This document shows positions 32,079 through 43,969 of a stretch of DNA of 64,000 bases, one piece after another. The notes below the pieces were generated by a model, which did not search any database, was not told the origin of the DNA, and saw nothing but the letters and a program-made list of their open reading frames with translations. The DNA is from Progne subis subis. Lineage: Eukaryota; Chordata; Aves; Passeriformes; Hirundinidae. Positions within the stretch are counted from its first letter, which is position 1, and each line of letters starts with the position of its first letter. A program made the translations under genes and the position numbers. The stretch lies in assembly GCA_022316685.1 (NCBI GenBank), contig JAKJHU010001655.1:1-64000 (forward strand). The letters run 5' to 3'.

Positions 32079-33875
32079 AAGGACACCTTGTCCTGAGGCC
32101 CTGGGGCCTCCTGGCACAGCCCCAGCAAGGCTGGGCACTGTCAGCCCCTTGTGCTGCCCTCAGCATCCCCCTGACATCCCAGTGGCCTCAAGGATGTGCT
32201 GGAAGGAGTCCCTGGGGAGCCTTGGTCAGAAATGGCCCTGGGGGGCTCCTGAATGCTCCCAGTGACTGCAGGTTTTTCAAAGGACTTTGGGGTTTACTTT
32301 TGCCTGGGATTCTCTGAGAGATTTATGCAATCATGGCCCCAATTACCTGCTTTAATTAGTCCCTTGGGAAGCCTTCTCATTAACAACACTCAGTGGGCTC
32401 ATTAATGCTTCAAGGTACTTCAGTTGTTTTAAGGTACTTGGTGTTTCCCTTTAAAAACTGACTCTGTTAGAAGTTTATGCAATCATGTCCCCAATTATCT
32501 ACTTTAATAAGTCCCTTGGGATTCTTAGTCCCTAAAAACACTCAGAGGGGCTCCTTAATACTTCAGGATACTCAAGGTTTATTAAGGAACTTTTTTGACA
32601 CTGAGTTTTAGAGGTTTTTGCAATCCTGGCCTCCAATTATCTGTATTAATTAGTCCCTTGAGATTCTTAGGCAGCAACAACACTCAGTGGGGCTCATTAA
32701 TACTTCAAGGTACTCAGGGGTAATTTAAGTTCTTCTTTGTGCCACTGACTCTCTGACAAGTCTGTGCAATCATGGCCTCTGATTCTCTCCTCCTAAGCGT
32801 CCCTTGAGAGCTTTGCACTGACATTCAGTGGGGCTCATTAATACTTTGAGATACTCAAGGTGTTTAAGGTACTTTGGAATTTCCTTCCCATACTGAGTCT
32901 CTGAGAGGCTTTTGAGCAATTCTGGCCTCCCATTCTCTCTGCCAAGGACTCCATGAGGAGCCTGAGTTGAGGATGTACCTCTGTGGGAGCCATTGATTCA
33001 TTGAGACATTTTGGGTTTTTCCTCTGACTTTGATTTCTGGAAAGGTTTGTGCAATCTCCTCTCAGGCCCGGACGTTCCAGGGCTCAGTACCAAATGCATC
33101 ACGGGGCTTGTTAGGAGAAAGCAAGTTCTGAAAAACCATGGCTGTGCCTTGATTTCCCTCTGGTCAGGTGCAGTTCATTAGGAAGTTTTCCTGCTGCAGT
33201 TATGGAGAAATATTTCAAAGAGCTTCTAAGAAACACATATCCCTATTTTAAAGGGTGTATTTCAATACTGTTCTCATTACACAAGAGGTGATTGCAGCAT
33301 TCTGTGGTTGATACTGTACCAGGGTCTCCCAAGGAGGTCTGGCCTGCTCAGAGAAGCTGTGCTTTGGGATCTGACCCAGTGTGGACAACCTTGCTCCACA
33401 TTCCCCAACCCCATCCTCTCACTCACCTGGGACCTGCTTTCCTAGGAGACATGGTTGCACATTAAGCAAAGAGGGATTTTCTTCTTTTATTTTTGAAGCA
33501 ATCTAAAACTCCTGAGTTTCCCCAGTGAAAACAGAAACCCTCCTCAAGTGTGTGCCAAGCCCAAGGTGCCACCAAGAGCACTGCAGCCCTGCCCTGGGCC
33601 AGGAGTGAGGGTGGATCATCATCCCAACCTGCCCTGGGCCATGGCAAGGGGCTGTGGCCATGGACACTGCACTGTTCCCTCTGCTGGCTTTGGATCCCTC
33701 ATCCCTTCAAGTTTCCTTGGAAAGCACCCCAAGGACCCATTTCTGCAGCCAGGTTCCGTGGCCAGGGGGGATGTGGGGGGCTGCAGGTGGTCAATGCCCC
33801 ATCCCTGGAAACATTCAAGTCCAGCTGGGACAGGGCTCTGAACAACCTGATGTGGTGAAAGATGTCCCTGCTCAT
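32079..33875. repeat. Direct duplication, unit 2
   Basis: Second copy of 28559-30235 with extra tandem units (about six rather than five, near 32324, 32476, 32619, 32764, 32913 and 33048). The last 300 bases are nearly identical between units while the tandem parts differ more. Ends in a truncated CR1 where the next ERV begins. Confidence 0.85.
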
Positions 33876-34649
33876 GCCAGGCCTGGACAAGAGGCCTGAG
33901 TGAGGCCTGAACAGCAGGCCCTGAGCCAAAGGTGACCTCTGCATCAACCTTCCAACCAAAGGTTATCTTTGTATCTGCTTGTTGAGGGTTAAGTTCTCCT
34001 GTAGAATTTTTCCCCCCCCATGACTTGCTAGGAGACTTTAAGTACTAATAGTTAAGGGGTGCTTAACCTGACAAAGGAAGTTGATCACTTGATTTTGGGG
34101 GAGGGAGGAGGCTCCCGGGAGCAGAGGGTGAAGGATTCACTGCTCTCAGTTTTCCTGGGGAGGACGGTCGGGCTATCGAATAGCTGCCTGGAGTCCACAG
34201 CTAACGGAGGAGTCTGGTCCTGGGAATTCTACCATCTGTTGGAGAGCCCAGGAATTCGGAGTTTCTTCGCTGCCCTGCTGGATTTTGGGTCAGCCTGGGT
34301 CCAGCCGCTGCGGGTTCTCCGGCACTTCATCTGCCAGGACACCCCCCTGCCTGCCGAGGACAGTCCACCGCTTCCAGCCATCAGCACCGGAGTTTCCACC
34401 GTTCGTCCTCGGGGTTCTTAGTTCTGTTTTTTTTTTACTATTATTATAATTGCTGTTGTTTTTCTGTTTGTCCTGTTATATTTACTAGTAAAGGACTGTT
34501 ATTTTTTTTTCCCATAGCTCTGACTGAAAAGTGTTTTTTTAAATCTTCCAAATTATAATAACACGGAGGGAAGGATTTGAATTCCTCATTTCCTGGAGAG
34601 GCCTGCCTCTCCTTAGCAGACACCTGTCTTTTCAAACTAAGAAAGAATT
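33876..34649 (+). mobile_element. 5' LTR-like region of the class III ERV
   Basis: Lies directly before a primer binding site, so an LTR is expected here. It has T-rich and TTTACTAGTAAAGGACTG text, but no visible similarity to the LTR found 3' of the same pol (39877-40532). Exact ends are unclear. TGCTAGGAG near 34027 and CTCCTTAGCA near 34610 are one possible inverted pair. Confidence 0.45.
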
Positions 34650-34667
34650 TGGCGCCCAACGTGGGGC
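34650..34667 (+). other. Primer binding site, tRNA-Lys type
   Basis: TGGCGCCCAACGTGGGGC, the 18-base site used by many retroviruses that prime with tRNA-Lys. Typical ERVL elements are named for tRNA-Leu, so the pairing with an ERVL-like pol is of note. Confidence 0.85.
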
Positions 34668-34726
34668 ACGAGGGCATTGAGAGAAAAAGGAATAACAGTT
34701 CTTAAGTGCCTAGATTGTTTTGTACT

Positions 34727-35072
34727 GGATATCATGTGGTCTGGTTTAACCTGGTTTGGGTGGCATGTGGGTATGGCCGTATTCCTCCCATTTGCAGGCT
34801 CTTTTCTAAACATGGGCCCTGTAACTAAGGTTGCTGTGGCTGTCATCCAGTTTGCTATATGGGTTAACGAAGTGAAGAAATCGTGGATTTTTAATTTCCT
34901 CTGGAAAGCAGGCACATGGATTCAGGGCTATCATACACTAACTGTGTGTTTCTGGGGTTACTTTAACAACAGTACCTACTGTGAAGAAATGACACAGGGG
35001 AAATTTTTTCACAACTCTTCACCCAGCTCTTTGGGCCTACCCCACCAGTCTTTGAAGGGTTCAAATCTCTGA
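34727..35072 (+). pseudogene. Leader/gag N-terminal reading frame with hydrophobic segments
   Basis: Just after the primer site, a frame with ATG at about 34734 (MWSGLTWFGWHVGMAVF) contains two hydrophobic stretches and then loses its frame near 35000. The next frame (FEGFKSLNVNDIIQWLVLLVCLFC) carries on into gag with a third hydrophobic stretch. One indel seems to separate them. Unusual for a gag N-terminus. Role unknown. Confidence 0.35.
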
Positions 35073-35098
35073 ATGTTAATGACATCATACAGTGGCTG

Positions 35099-36415
35099 GT
35101 GTTGCTGGTATGCCTGTTCTGTGTAGCATTTAGAGGTAGGGGGAGACTGGACTGGGTAACCACCCTGATACCTCCCCTAGAGAATAAGGATACTGCCCCA
35201 CAGCCTGACCCTGCCCCACAGCCTGACCCTGCCCCACAGCCTGCCTCAGGAATAAACCACCCAGATTTGGTGAAAGAGATAGGTGAGATGCTGAGGGAGT
35301 ACCTTTCTCCTGTAGTAGCCTCATCAGCCCCAGCTGCTGGGAAACCCTCCCCCTGCCCCGACAAAGGAGAGTCTGATGGTGCAGCAGCGGAACCCACAGA
35401 CGTCACAACCGTCCAGGTTCCAGCTGAACCACAGGGGCAGCCACAGCCAGCAGCAGTGGCCCCTGTGGAAACAAAGAAGTATAAGGTGAAATCAGAGCAC
35501 CCAGGCAACAAGGATAAGAAAGGAGGGCCCTCACAACCCGCGGGGGACTCAGAGGTTGAGATCATCACTGAGTCCCTGACATATGAAAGTCTCCGTAATC
35601 TGCAAAAAGATCTTGCACGACGGGGATGTGAGGCTTATACAGCCTGGTTAGTTTGGGTCTGGGACCTTATAGGTACAGGCGTGCAGCTAGATAGTAGTGA
35701 GGCAAGGAATTTGGGACCCTTGACCCAGGACTCAGGTGTGAATCAGGTATTTGTAAGGGAGCCAGGGCCCCTTTTCCTTTGGGAGCAGCTTTTAATGAGT
35801 GTAAGGGAGAGGTTTGTCCACAGAGACAGAATGCAGGAGCATCATCATAGAATGCGCTGGAAGACCCTTGAGGAAGGGATCCAACAGCTGAGAGAAGTGG
35901 CAGTATTGGAGGTACTCTTTGGGAGGGGTGGACAGCATGATAATGACCCCGACAAAGTCAGGTGCACAGGGCAAATGCTGTGGAATCTGGCAACTCTAGG
36001 ACCATCTCAATACGCCACATTCATTGCAACAATTAATGCCGATAACAACCGAGAGGCAGTGGGTTCTGTTGCCAACAAGCTCAGAAATTACGAGAGTATG
36101 ATCAGTGGCCCAATGCAGGCTCAGGTCTCTGCTGTGGCTAAGGAACTCAGGGAGAAGATAGAGGAGGTGACAGAGGAGATAAGGGAGGTGAGGGAGGAGA
36201 TGAGGAGGAACAGTTCCCATGTGGCACCGGTGCGAGTTACAGGCCCCAGAGTCAGAGCTCAACGGCCCCCAGCTAGAGAGAGAGGGTACACCCCACGAGC
36301 TGACCTGTGGTTCTTTCTGTGTGACCATGGGGAAGACATGGGAAGATGGCATGGGAAACCCACTTCTGCCCTGGCAGCACGGGTGCGTGAGCTCAAGGAG
36401 AGAAACACTAACTGA
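35099..36415 (+). pseudogene. gag: Class III (ERVL-like) gag
   Basis: 438-codon open frame. There is no ATG at its head, so the true start is probably in the frameshifted leader above. A Pro-rich part has three PQPDPA units, followed by a conserved-looking capsid block (WLVWVWDLIGTG, LFLWEQLLMSVRERF, GIQQLREVAVLEVLFG), as in avian ERVL-type gag. A long acidic/basic coiled-coil region (residues about 340-375) and a basic tail follow. No CCHC zinc knuckle is present, which fits class III. It stops at 36413-36415, and protease follows in another frame about 180 bases on. Confidence 0.6.
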
Positions 36416-36593
36416 GGGGATGAAGGTAGCCTCGACATCGCATGACCAAGCTGCCAGGTATTATAGAAGTGAGGATATGTCAGATCCCTGTGAAGGAACC
36501 TCTACCATGTATGCCCAGGAAGGAAATAATGACCGGTGCTAGAGGGGCCCTGCCTCTAGCCAGGGAGAGGCACAGGAAAACTGGGTCTATTGG

Positions 36594-39533
36594 ATGGTGT
36601 GGATCTGGTGGCCTGGCACATCAGAGCCACAGAAATATGAGGCTTTAGTTGATACTGGTTCGCAGTGTACACTGATACCATCAGAATATGTGGGGACAGA
36701 ACCTATTTCCATTGCCGGGGTGACGGGGGGATCACAGGAACTGACTCTGTTGGAAGCCGAGGTGAGCCTGACCGGGAAGGAGTGGCAGAAACATCCAATT
36801 GTGACTGGCCCAGTGGCCCCGTGTAATTTGGGCATAGACTTCCTCCGGAATGGTCATTACAAAGACTCTAAAGGACTCAGGTGGGCTTTTGGAATAGCAG
36901 CTGTGGAGGCAGAGGGCATTAAGAAATTGAATAACTTGCCTGGACTGTCGGAGAACCCATCTGCAGTAGGACTTCTAAAGGTAAAAGAGCAACGAGTTCC
37001 AGTTGCCACCTCGACGGTGCACCGCCAACAGTATCGGACAAATCGAGATGCCATGATCCCCATCCACAAGATGATCCGTGAGCTGGAGAGCCAAGGGGTG
37101 GTCAGCAAAACCCACTCACCCTTCAACAGCCCCATCTGGCCGGTGCGCAAGTCTGACGGAGAATGGAGATTGACTGTGGACTACCGTGCCTTGAACGAAG
37201 TGACTCCACCATTGAGCGCTGCTGTGCTGGACATGCTGGAACTCCAGTACAAGCTGGAGTCCAAGGCAGCAAAATGGTACGCCACCATTGACATTGCTAA
37301 CGCATTTTTCTCCATTCCTCTGGCTGCAGAATGCAAGCCTCAGTTTGCTTTCACCTGGAGGGACGTGCAGTACACCTGGAACCGACTGCCCCAGGGGTGG
37401 AAACACAGCCCCACCATCTGCCATGGATTGATCCAGGCTGCACTGGAAAAGGGTGAGGCTCCGGAGCACCTACAGTATATCGATGACATCATTGTGTGGG
37501 GGAACACAGCAATGGAAGTGTTTGAGAAAGGAGAGAAGATCATCCAAATTCTCCTGAAAGCTGGTTTTGCCATCAAGCAGAGCAAGGTCAAGGGACCTGC
37601 CCGAGAGATCCAGTTCCTGGGAGTAAAGTGGCAAGATGGACGGCGGCAGATTCCCACTGAGGTCATCAATAAGATAACCACAATGTCTCCACTGACCAGC
37701 AAGAAGGAAACACAAGCTTTCCTAGGCGCCATAAGTTTCTGGAGAATGCACATTCCTGAGTACAGCCAGATTGTGAGCCCTCTCTACCTGGTCACCCGCA
37801 AGAAGAACGATTTCCACTGGGGCCCTGAACAGCAACAAGCCTTTGCCCAGATGAAGCAGGAGATCGCTCATGCAGTGGCCCTTGGCCCAGTCAGGACGGG
37901 ACCAGATGTGAAGAACGTGCTCTACTCAGCAGCCGGGAACAATGGCCTGTCCTGGAGCCTTTGGCAGAAGGTGCCTGGGGAGACTCGAGGCCAACCACTG
38001 GGATTCTGGAGCCGAAGCTACAGAGGGTCCGAAGCCAACTACACTCCAACAGAGAAGGAAATCTTGGCCACCTATGAAGGAGTTCAAGCTGCCTCAGAGG
38101 TGATTGGCACAGAAGCACAACTCCTGCTGGCACCTCGACTACCGGTGCTGGGGTGGATGTTTAAAGGAAAGGTTCTCTCCACCCATCATGCCACCGACGC
38201 CACGTGGAGCAAATGGATTGCCCTCATCACTCAGCGCGCCCGCATTGGAAACCCAAATCACCCTGGGATTCTGGAAATAATTACAAACTGGCCGGAAGGT
38301 GAAAACTTTGGTCTCATGGATGAAGAGGAGCAGGAACAAGTGACACGTGCTGAAGAAGCTCCACCATACAACCAACTGCCAGCAGAAGAAACTTGCTACG
38401 CTCTTTTCACTGACAGTTCCTGCCTCATCGTTGGGATGAAATGAAAGTGGAAAGCAGCCGTATGGAGCCCCACACGACAGGTTGCAGAAGCCACTGAGGG
38501 AGAAGGTGGGTCAAGCCAACTTGCTGAACTCAAAGCTGTTCAACTGGCCCTGGACATTGCTGAAAGAGAGAAGTGGCCAAAGCTCTACCTCTACAATGAT
38601 TCATGGATGGAGGCCAATGCTCTGTGGGGTTGGCTGGACAGGTGGAAAAAGGCCAATTGGCAGCGCAGGGGAAAGCCAATCTGGGCTGCAGATGAGTGGA
38701 AGGACATTGCCACTTGGGTAGAGAAGCTACCTGTCAAAGTCCGTCATGTAGATGCCCATGTCCCCAAGAGTCGGGCTAATGAGGAGCACCGAAACAACGA
38801 GCAGGTAAATCAAGCTGCAAAGATAGAGGTGTCAAAGACAGACTTAGATTGGGAACACAAGGGAGAGTTGTTCTTAGCTCGATGGGCCCATGATGCCTCA
38901 GGTCACCAGGGCAGAGATGCCACCTATAAGTGGGCCCAAGACGGAGGGGTGGATCTAACCATGGACAGTATTTCTCAAGTTATCCATGACTGTGAGACGT
39001 GTGCTGCCATCAAGCAGGCCAAGCGAGTGAAGCCCCTATGGTATGGCGGGCGATGGTCCAAGTATAAGTACGGGGAAGCCTGGCAGATTGACTACATCAC
39101 CCTTCCCCAAACCCGCCAAGGCAAATGCTACGTGCTGACCGTGGTGGAAGCCACAACTGGATGGTTGGAGACCTACCCTGTGCCTCACGCTACTGCCCGG
39201 AACACCATTCTAGGCCTTGAAAAGCAAGTTCTTTGGAGGCATGGTACCCCTGAGAGGATTGAGTCAGACAATAGAACTCATTTCAAGAACAGCCTCATCA
39301 ACAACTGGGCTAGGGAACATGGCATTGAGTGGGTGTACCATATCCCCTATCATGCACCAGCTTCAGGGAAAGTAGAAAGATACAATGGACTGCTAAAAAC
39401 CACCCTAAAAGCACTGGGTGGGGGATCATTCAAAAATTGGGAGCAGCATCTAGCAAAGGCCACCTGGTTAATTAACACCCGAGGTTCCACCAACAGAGCA
39501 GGCCCTGCCCAATCTGCGCTCTACATACAGTAG
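36594..39533 (+). pseudogene. pol: Class III (ERVL-like) pol with a single in-frame stop
   Basis: One reading frame interrupted only by TGA at 38442-38444. Domains in order: aspartic protease with LVDTGSQCTLIP (about 36640-36680); reverse transcriptase with LPQGWKHSPTICH and the catalytic YIDD (about 37477-37488); RNase H with DSS, AELKA and YNDSW, where two usual residues are changed (T to N, and D to N in NEQVNQAA); and integrase with its H-H-C-C finger (HDASGH, CETC) and D, D, E residues in QIDYI, ESDN and GKVERYNG. The YIDD box and lack of a downstream env point to class III. The stop falls in the RNase H start, where a basic residue is expected, consistent with CGA-to-TGA decay. Gag and leader indels make it defective overall. 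Confidence 0.85.
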
Positions 39534-39876
39534 ATGGAGAGAAAGTCCCAGTAGTACATGTAAGAGGTTTGTTAGGGAAGACAGTTTGGATCAATTCTAC
39601 TTCAAGTACAGAGGATTCCATCTGTGGGATTGTCTTTGCTCAGGGACCAGGCTGCACATGGTGGGTAATGCAGAAAGATGGAACCACATGATGTGTACCT
39701 CAGGGAGATCTGATTGTTGGGTGAGAACCGTGTGTAATTATCGCTGTGTGCTGAATGGTACTGCCACTGTATGTAGCTGTATATTGCATATTGTTTTTTA
39801 TATAGATGTATGTGTGTGTAGAGCTAGAGTATGTATTAGTTTTAGTAGATTGACAATATGGGGATAAGGGGTGGAA
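39534..39876 (+). other. Non-coding 3' region of the class III ERV
   Basis: No env. It ends in a purine tract (GGGGATAAGGGGTGGA) that fits the start of the LTR at 39877. Confidence 0.6.
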
Positions 39877-40532
39877 TGTCCTAGGGTAACTTTATGATGC
39901 TTGTATCCCCAATCGTCTGTTCTGTTTGTGCTGTATATTGAGTCCTGTGCCTTTAAGACTGGTTCTAAGAGCAAGGAGAAGCGCGGAGTTGTTTTGAGAA
40001 AACTGCCCAACTCCTCCCCATTCTTCTGCAGACAGTAGTGTTCAGCGGAAGCTTAGAGAGACTGCAGGACAAAGATCTTTTTGCTTTTAGTTAGTTTCAG
40101 CTAGCTAGAGCAGAGAAGTTCCCTGGACTGTTTTTTTCCTTTTTCTTGGAACTGTTTAAACCTGCTCTGGACTGAAAACCCAGGGGAGCACTGGGGGCTG
40201 CACCTGCGGCCCACCGGGGCCTGGACCTCGGCATTTTCCAGCAGCGCCGGAGGGACTGGGACTGAGGAGAGACTGAGAGAGAGCCGAGCTCCACCCACGG
40301 CAAGGACTTTCTCAATTTGCCATCTCACTCCAGAACGAGAGGTTTTATTGTTTAATATTAATTCATTCTTTATACTTGTATGCACTTTATTTGTTTAGTA
40401 AAATAGTTTTTTCCACTTTCCTCCAAAAAGATTTTTTTTTCGGACTGGTTGAAGGGAGGGGCCACTTGAGTTTGCTTCCCAGAAGGATCCTATACAGGGG
40501 TTTTCCCCAAAATTTGTCTCCAAACCAGGACA
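39877..40532 (+). mobile_element. LTR (TGTCC...GGACA family), copy 1
   Basis: 656 bp with perfect 5-base inverted ends TGTCC/GGACA, preceded by a polypurine tract. Closely similar to 47797-48430 and to the fragment at 1926-2148. Contains a TGCCTTTAAGACTGG block and a T-rich tail part. Confidence 0.85.
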
Positions 40533-41263
40533 GACCAATTTGAGATCAGCTGCTCTGGCCAGAAATGTTCCTCTTATCTTGTCCGGAGCTGACCATCTGG
40601 CTTGTTATCTTCACAGGGCTTGCGGTGTTCACTGCATGCAGAAGGCTTACTGTGACCCTGTTCAGCATGAAACCACTTTGTCAGCAATGCACGAGTGAAA
40701 ACCACCCCAGCTTGGCTCTTACTTGGCAGCTGCTGCAGCCACACAACTTAGTAAGGTATCTTTGGGTTTTCACCAGCTTAAGTCTTTAGTAAATAAATTC
40801 CAAGTGGACACTAAACAAGTATTTCACTAAGAGATGATGAAATGTTAAAATTAAAAACAAGTCAGATTGCAGATGTAATTATACTACATTAGAAACTCCA
40901 GCTGGTGGGGATCCATTCACTGTATAGAGAGAAATTAGTAATCAAGGTAATTACAAGGACAGAACATTTGTTTCCTGCATGCTTTTCCAGGCTTGGAACC
41001 AACAGAGTTGACTACATGGAGAGTTGACTAGGGTGAACTCGGAACTCACTCTCTCAGGCAGGAGACTAGTTAAGAAGTGTTACTGATAACAAAGAAGAAA
41101 AATTATACAACATTGATTATTACAAATTTATTATTATTATTACTACTATAATTATTATTATTACTTTGTTCTCTTCTGCTTTTAGCATTTGTCTCTTACA
41201 AGTCTTCATCCATTCCTGTAGAAACCTAACTCTTTTTCCATTCCCCTGTGGCAGCTCCCATCC
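40533..41263. other. Unassigned stretch between LTR and CEPT1 copy
   Basis: No gene recognised. Contains a simple ATT-rich run at 41118-41165 that could be the worn tail of the minus-strand retrocopy to its right. Confidence 0.4.
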
Positions 41264-42195
41264 CTAGTGATGGTTCGAGGGCATGGGGCAGCCCTTGATG
41301 CAGAACACGTGGATGTGCAGGTGGGCAGCAATTCTGGCTGCACACGCTGACACAGTATCGGAGCAGGTCAGACAGGGACAGGATCAGGGCAATCCAGTGG
41401 ACAATATACTTATCAATAAAGCTGTTAAAATGCTTGGTCAAGGAACAGCAATGCTGGGCTTATGAATGCTGTGTCATATAAATACATTTCACTCTTGGTC
41501 ACGTGGGCAACCACCAGTTGATTTGTGATCTTGGCAGACACAAAGCCAAAAGTCAGTATGTAGAGGCAGAGATGCCTCTCAAAGAGCTGCACAGCAGATT
41601 TCTTGTAGATCATTGCAGACAAGACAATCACAGAGCCAATATGGAGAAAAGGTGAGAGGACACTTGTTCCTGCTGAAGTGGATCTATTTTTGCCAACTGC
41701 ACCTGAATATTCAGTCTTGGAATCAGAGACTGCTAAAAAGATGTTCTTCCAATCACTGCCAGTAAATGCATGATTATTATGAAGATTTGTACTTCAGTCA
41801 CATCAGTCATGCCAAAGTGCAGAGTTCTTGAGACGTACGTCTGTCAGTGTGCACAGTAAAACATGAATGCCACAGCAAAACAACAGAAGAACATCCCGTC
41901 AGGGTTGGTGTCCAGCTGCACAACAATACAAGTTCCCAAAACCACAAAGACTGTGGACAATGAATCACAGCTATGATTAAAAAGCTCTCCTAATGGAGTG
42001 CTGCTATTTGTCCTTATTGCTTGCTTTCCATCTATTGCATCCAGGAACTGGAATGCCACAGGCACAAGCAATGAATGTCCAGGAAGGCGCCTGCCCTCTA
42101 TCTGTTGGGCAGTAACATACTAAAAACAGAATTGTAAATATATTTATTAACAATCTGATGATGGGGATCAGACGGGGGGCAGTCCAGGCTGGAGA
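41264..42195 (-). pseudogene. CEPT1: Retrocopy of choline/ethanolamine phosphotransferase (CEPT1-like)
   Basis: The parent enzyme transfers phosphocholine or phosphoethanolamine to diacylglycerol in ER/nuclear membranes. The copy is intronless and begins mid-protein ([17 protein letters not shown]). It includes the CDP-alcohol phosphotransferase signature region DAIDGKQA..., which is damaged: the motif Arg after DGKQA is Ile, and the first motif Asp of the GELFD box is Asn. It continues through [39 protein letters not shown] and LLRYCVSVC to a C-terminal SNHH-type end with TAG at 41264. Several frameshifts and a missing block near 41690-41760 make it non-functional. It is joined upstream to a retroviral gag at about 42195, without the CEPT1 5' half. 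Confidence 0.8.
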
Positions 42196-43130
42196 ACTGA
42201 TATCTGCAGTATGAATCCAATCTAACATTGTTTGAGCATTTTCAGATTTCAAGCCGTGCTCCTTTATTGTTGTTTGTGGGGGGTTTTTTTGGTTTTTTTT
42301 TTTTTTTTTTTTGGTTTGTTTTTTGTTTTTTGTTTTTTGTTTTTTTGCTTGTTGCAAAATTTTCCATTCATGCTGCTCACACACAGGATTGCCATCTCTG
42401 AACATGACAGGACACGCTACAGGACATGCCATGTGTCCTGTGGGTTCCCACTGTCTTTCTAGTATAACATCACGTATAATTCCAGACCATCGAGTCATGG
42501 CGGGGGACGGGCGAATGCGTTGCCTGGGGACTGCTTTGTGCAGTTTGTTCTAGCAATTGTTTCATTGGAGTTAACTGGGAGCTGAAAGATGTTGGCTTCT
42601 CCTGATTTTTAGCATTTATTGTAGATAATTCTTGGGCTTTTTCTAGCAGCAGCTTAGTTGCTCCTTCAGGCGCTGCATCACTGCCTGAATTTGATCAGTC
42701 AATTCTTTTAAACCAGTCATGGGTTCTGCTGGGGGAAGCAGTACTCTGTCATCGGGGTCCTCCTCTAATTCGTCCGGCAGCGGAACTTTGTCAGGGGAAG
42801 GTGGTCGACAGTAGGGTTCACAGGTTCCCCTCTCTTGGTTGACTGGTGTCTCTTCGGGCACAGCTGGGAAAGGGGGGGCACATGGCACATGCGTTGTGGG
42901 AGTGGCAGCAGCGCGGGAGTGGAGACGCCGGGGCCGTGCAGACCCCCGGGGGTCTCTTCCTCCTCATCCTGACTTGCTGTGGGGCAGGGGGCGGGGGCGC
43001 TTAGGTGACGGGGGCGGTCCGTGTGCCGGGAGCGGCGAGCCAGGCATTGGCCAGTGAGGGTGCCGGGGCGCTGGAGGCGGCAGGAGGGCACGGCAGGAGC
43101 CCTGCGGCGCCTCCTCAACTTCACAGCATC
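42196..43130 (-). pseudogene. gag: Betaretrovirus-like gag fragment joined to the CEPT1 copy
   Basis: On the minus strand, a Pro-rich frame (42643-43124) is followed by the capsid N-terminus ([20 protein letters not shown]) and [25 protein letters not shown], which is capsid helix text. This passes straight into CEPT1. An A-rich tract on this strand (T-rich at 42286-42346 on +) is inserted between the two capsid pieces. Confidence 0.65.
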
Positions 43131-43559
43131 AGGGGTTGTTAAATGTCCATTTCCCTGCGCCCAGTTAATCAGATTTTGCAGTACTTTTTCTGCTACTGCT
43201 TTTCCTCTCTCAGAGTATAATAATAAGCAACTTCAATGCGGCAGCAAATTCGCACTCCATGCTTGCCTCATCAATGGGGCAGGGAAGGGAGTACTCAGAG
43301 CTTTCCACCTTTTTTCAAGAAACTGCCCCCTGTTCCCCTTACCAGCTCAGCCTTGCACTCTTTGCAAGGACGGCGAGCTTCTATCTCAATGCTGATGCAT
43401 CTCTCAGCAGATCAGCGTCTGACTGCTGTTTTCTGGAGGGTCTCACCTCAATGCAGCTGCATCTGTCGGTGAGTTCAGCATCCAACTGCTCAGCATCCCA
43501 CCGCTAATTTTCTCCTCCAGATTGTCACCCCAAGGTCTGATGTTCAGTGCCAATTAAAG

Positions 43560-43960
43560 GTGATTTTGAAAAAAACCAGAGGGAAGAGCCGGAGTCAAAC
43601 ACCTTCTTCACAGAAGTAGTGGTGAATGCTCATTTTATTGAGGGTACACAGGGTTCTTTTATACATACATCATTCTAGTGCATAAGCTGTTCACATGGCA
43701 TTTTACTACATGTCATTGGCTGTCTCCTCCTGTCCACGAGCTCCAGGCAGCTATACTATTGGTTAGTGTTATCTCCATAAGTATTCCTTTGCAGTTACCT
43801 GTTTACACTTTGTTGAGAGGCCATCAGCTTGTTCCCAGGCTCTTTGTCCTGGTTCTCAGGCTCAACGTCCTTGGCAGTGCTAAAACAACAGAACTTTCCA
43901 AGCACTGGAAGGCCTCTCTGCGTCTGTCTCCAAAAATCCTGCTACAGTCAAGGAACAAAC
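43560..43960 (-). mobile_element. LTR-like promoter/polyadenylation region on minus strand
   Basis: On the minus strand TATAAAA (43663-43657) is followed 18 bases later by AATAAA (43639-43634), the spacing of a retroviral TATA box and polyadenylation signal. It lies upstream of the minus-strand gag. A TGTAGCAGGATTTTTGG-type start near 43945 is plausible. Ends are not certain. Confidence 0.5.
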
Positions 43961-43969
43961 AATCGTGCT

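Noticed and set aside
42286..42346. Poly(A) tail of the CEPT1 retrocopy
   Set aside because: The A-rich tract lies on the 5' side of the copy, between two capsid segments, so it cannot be its 3' tail.
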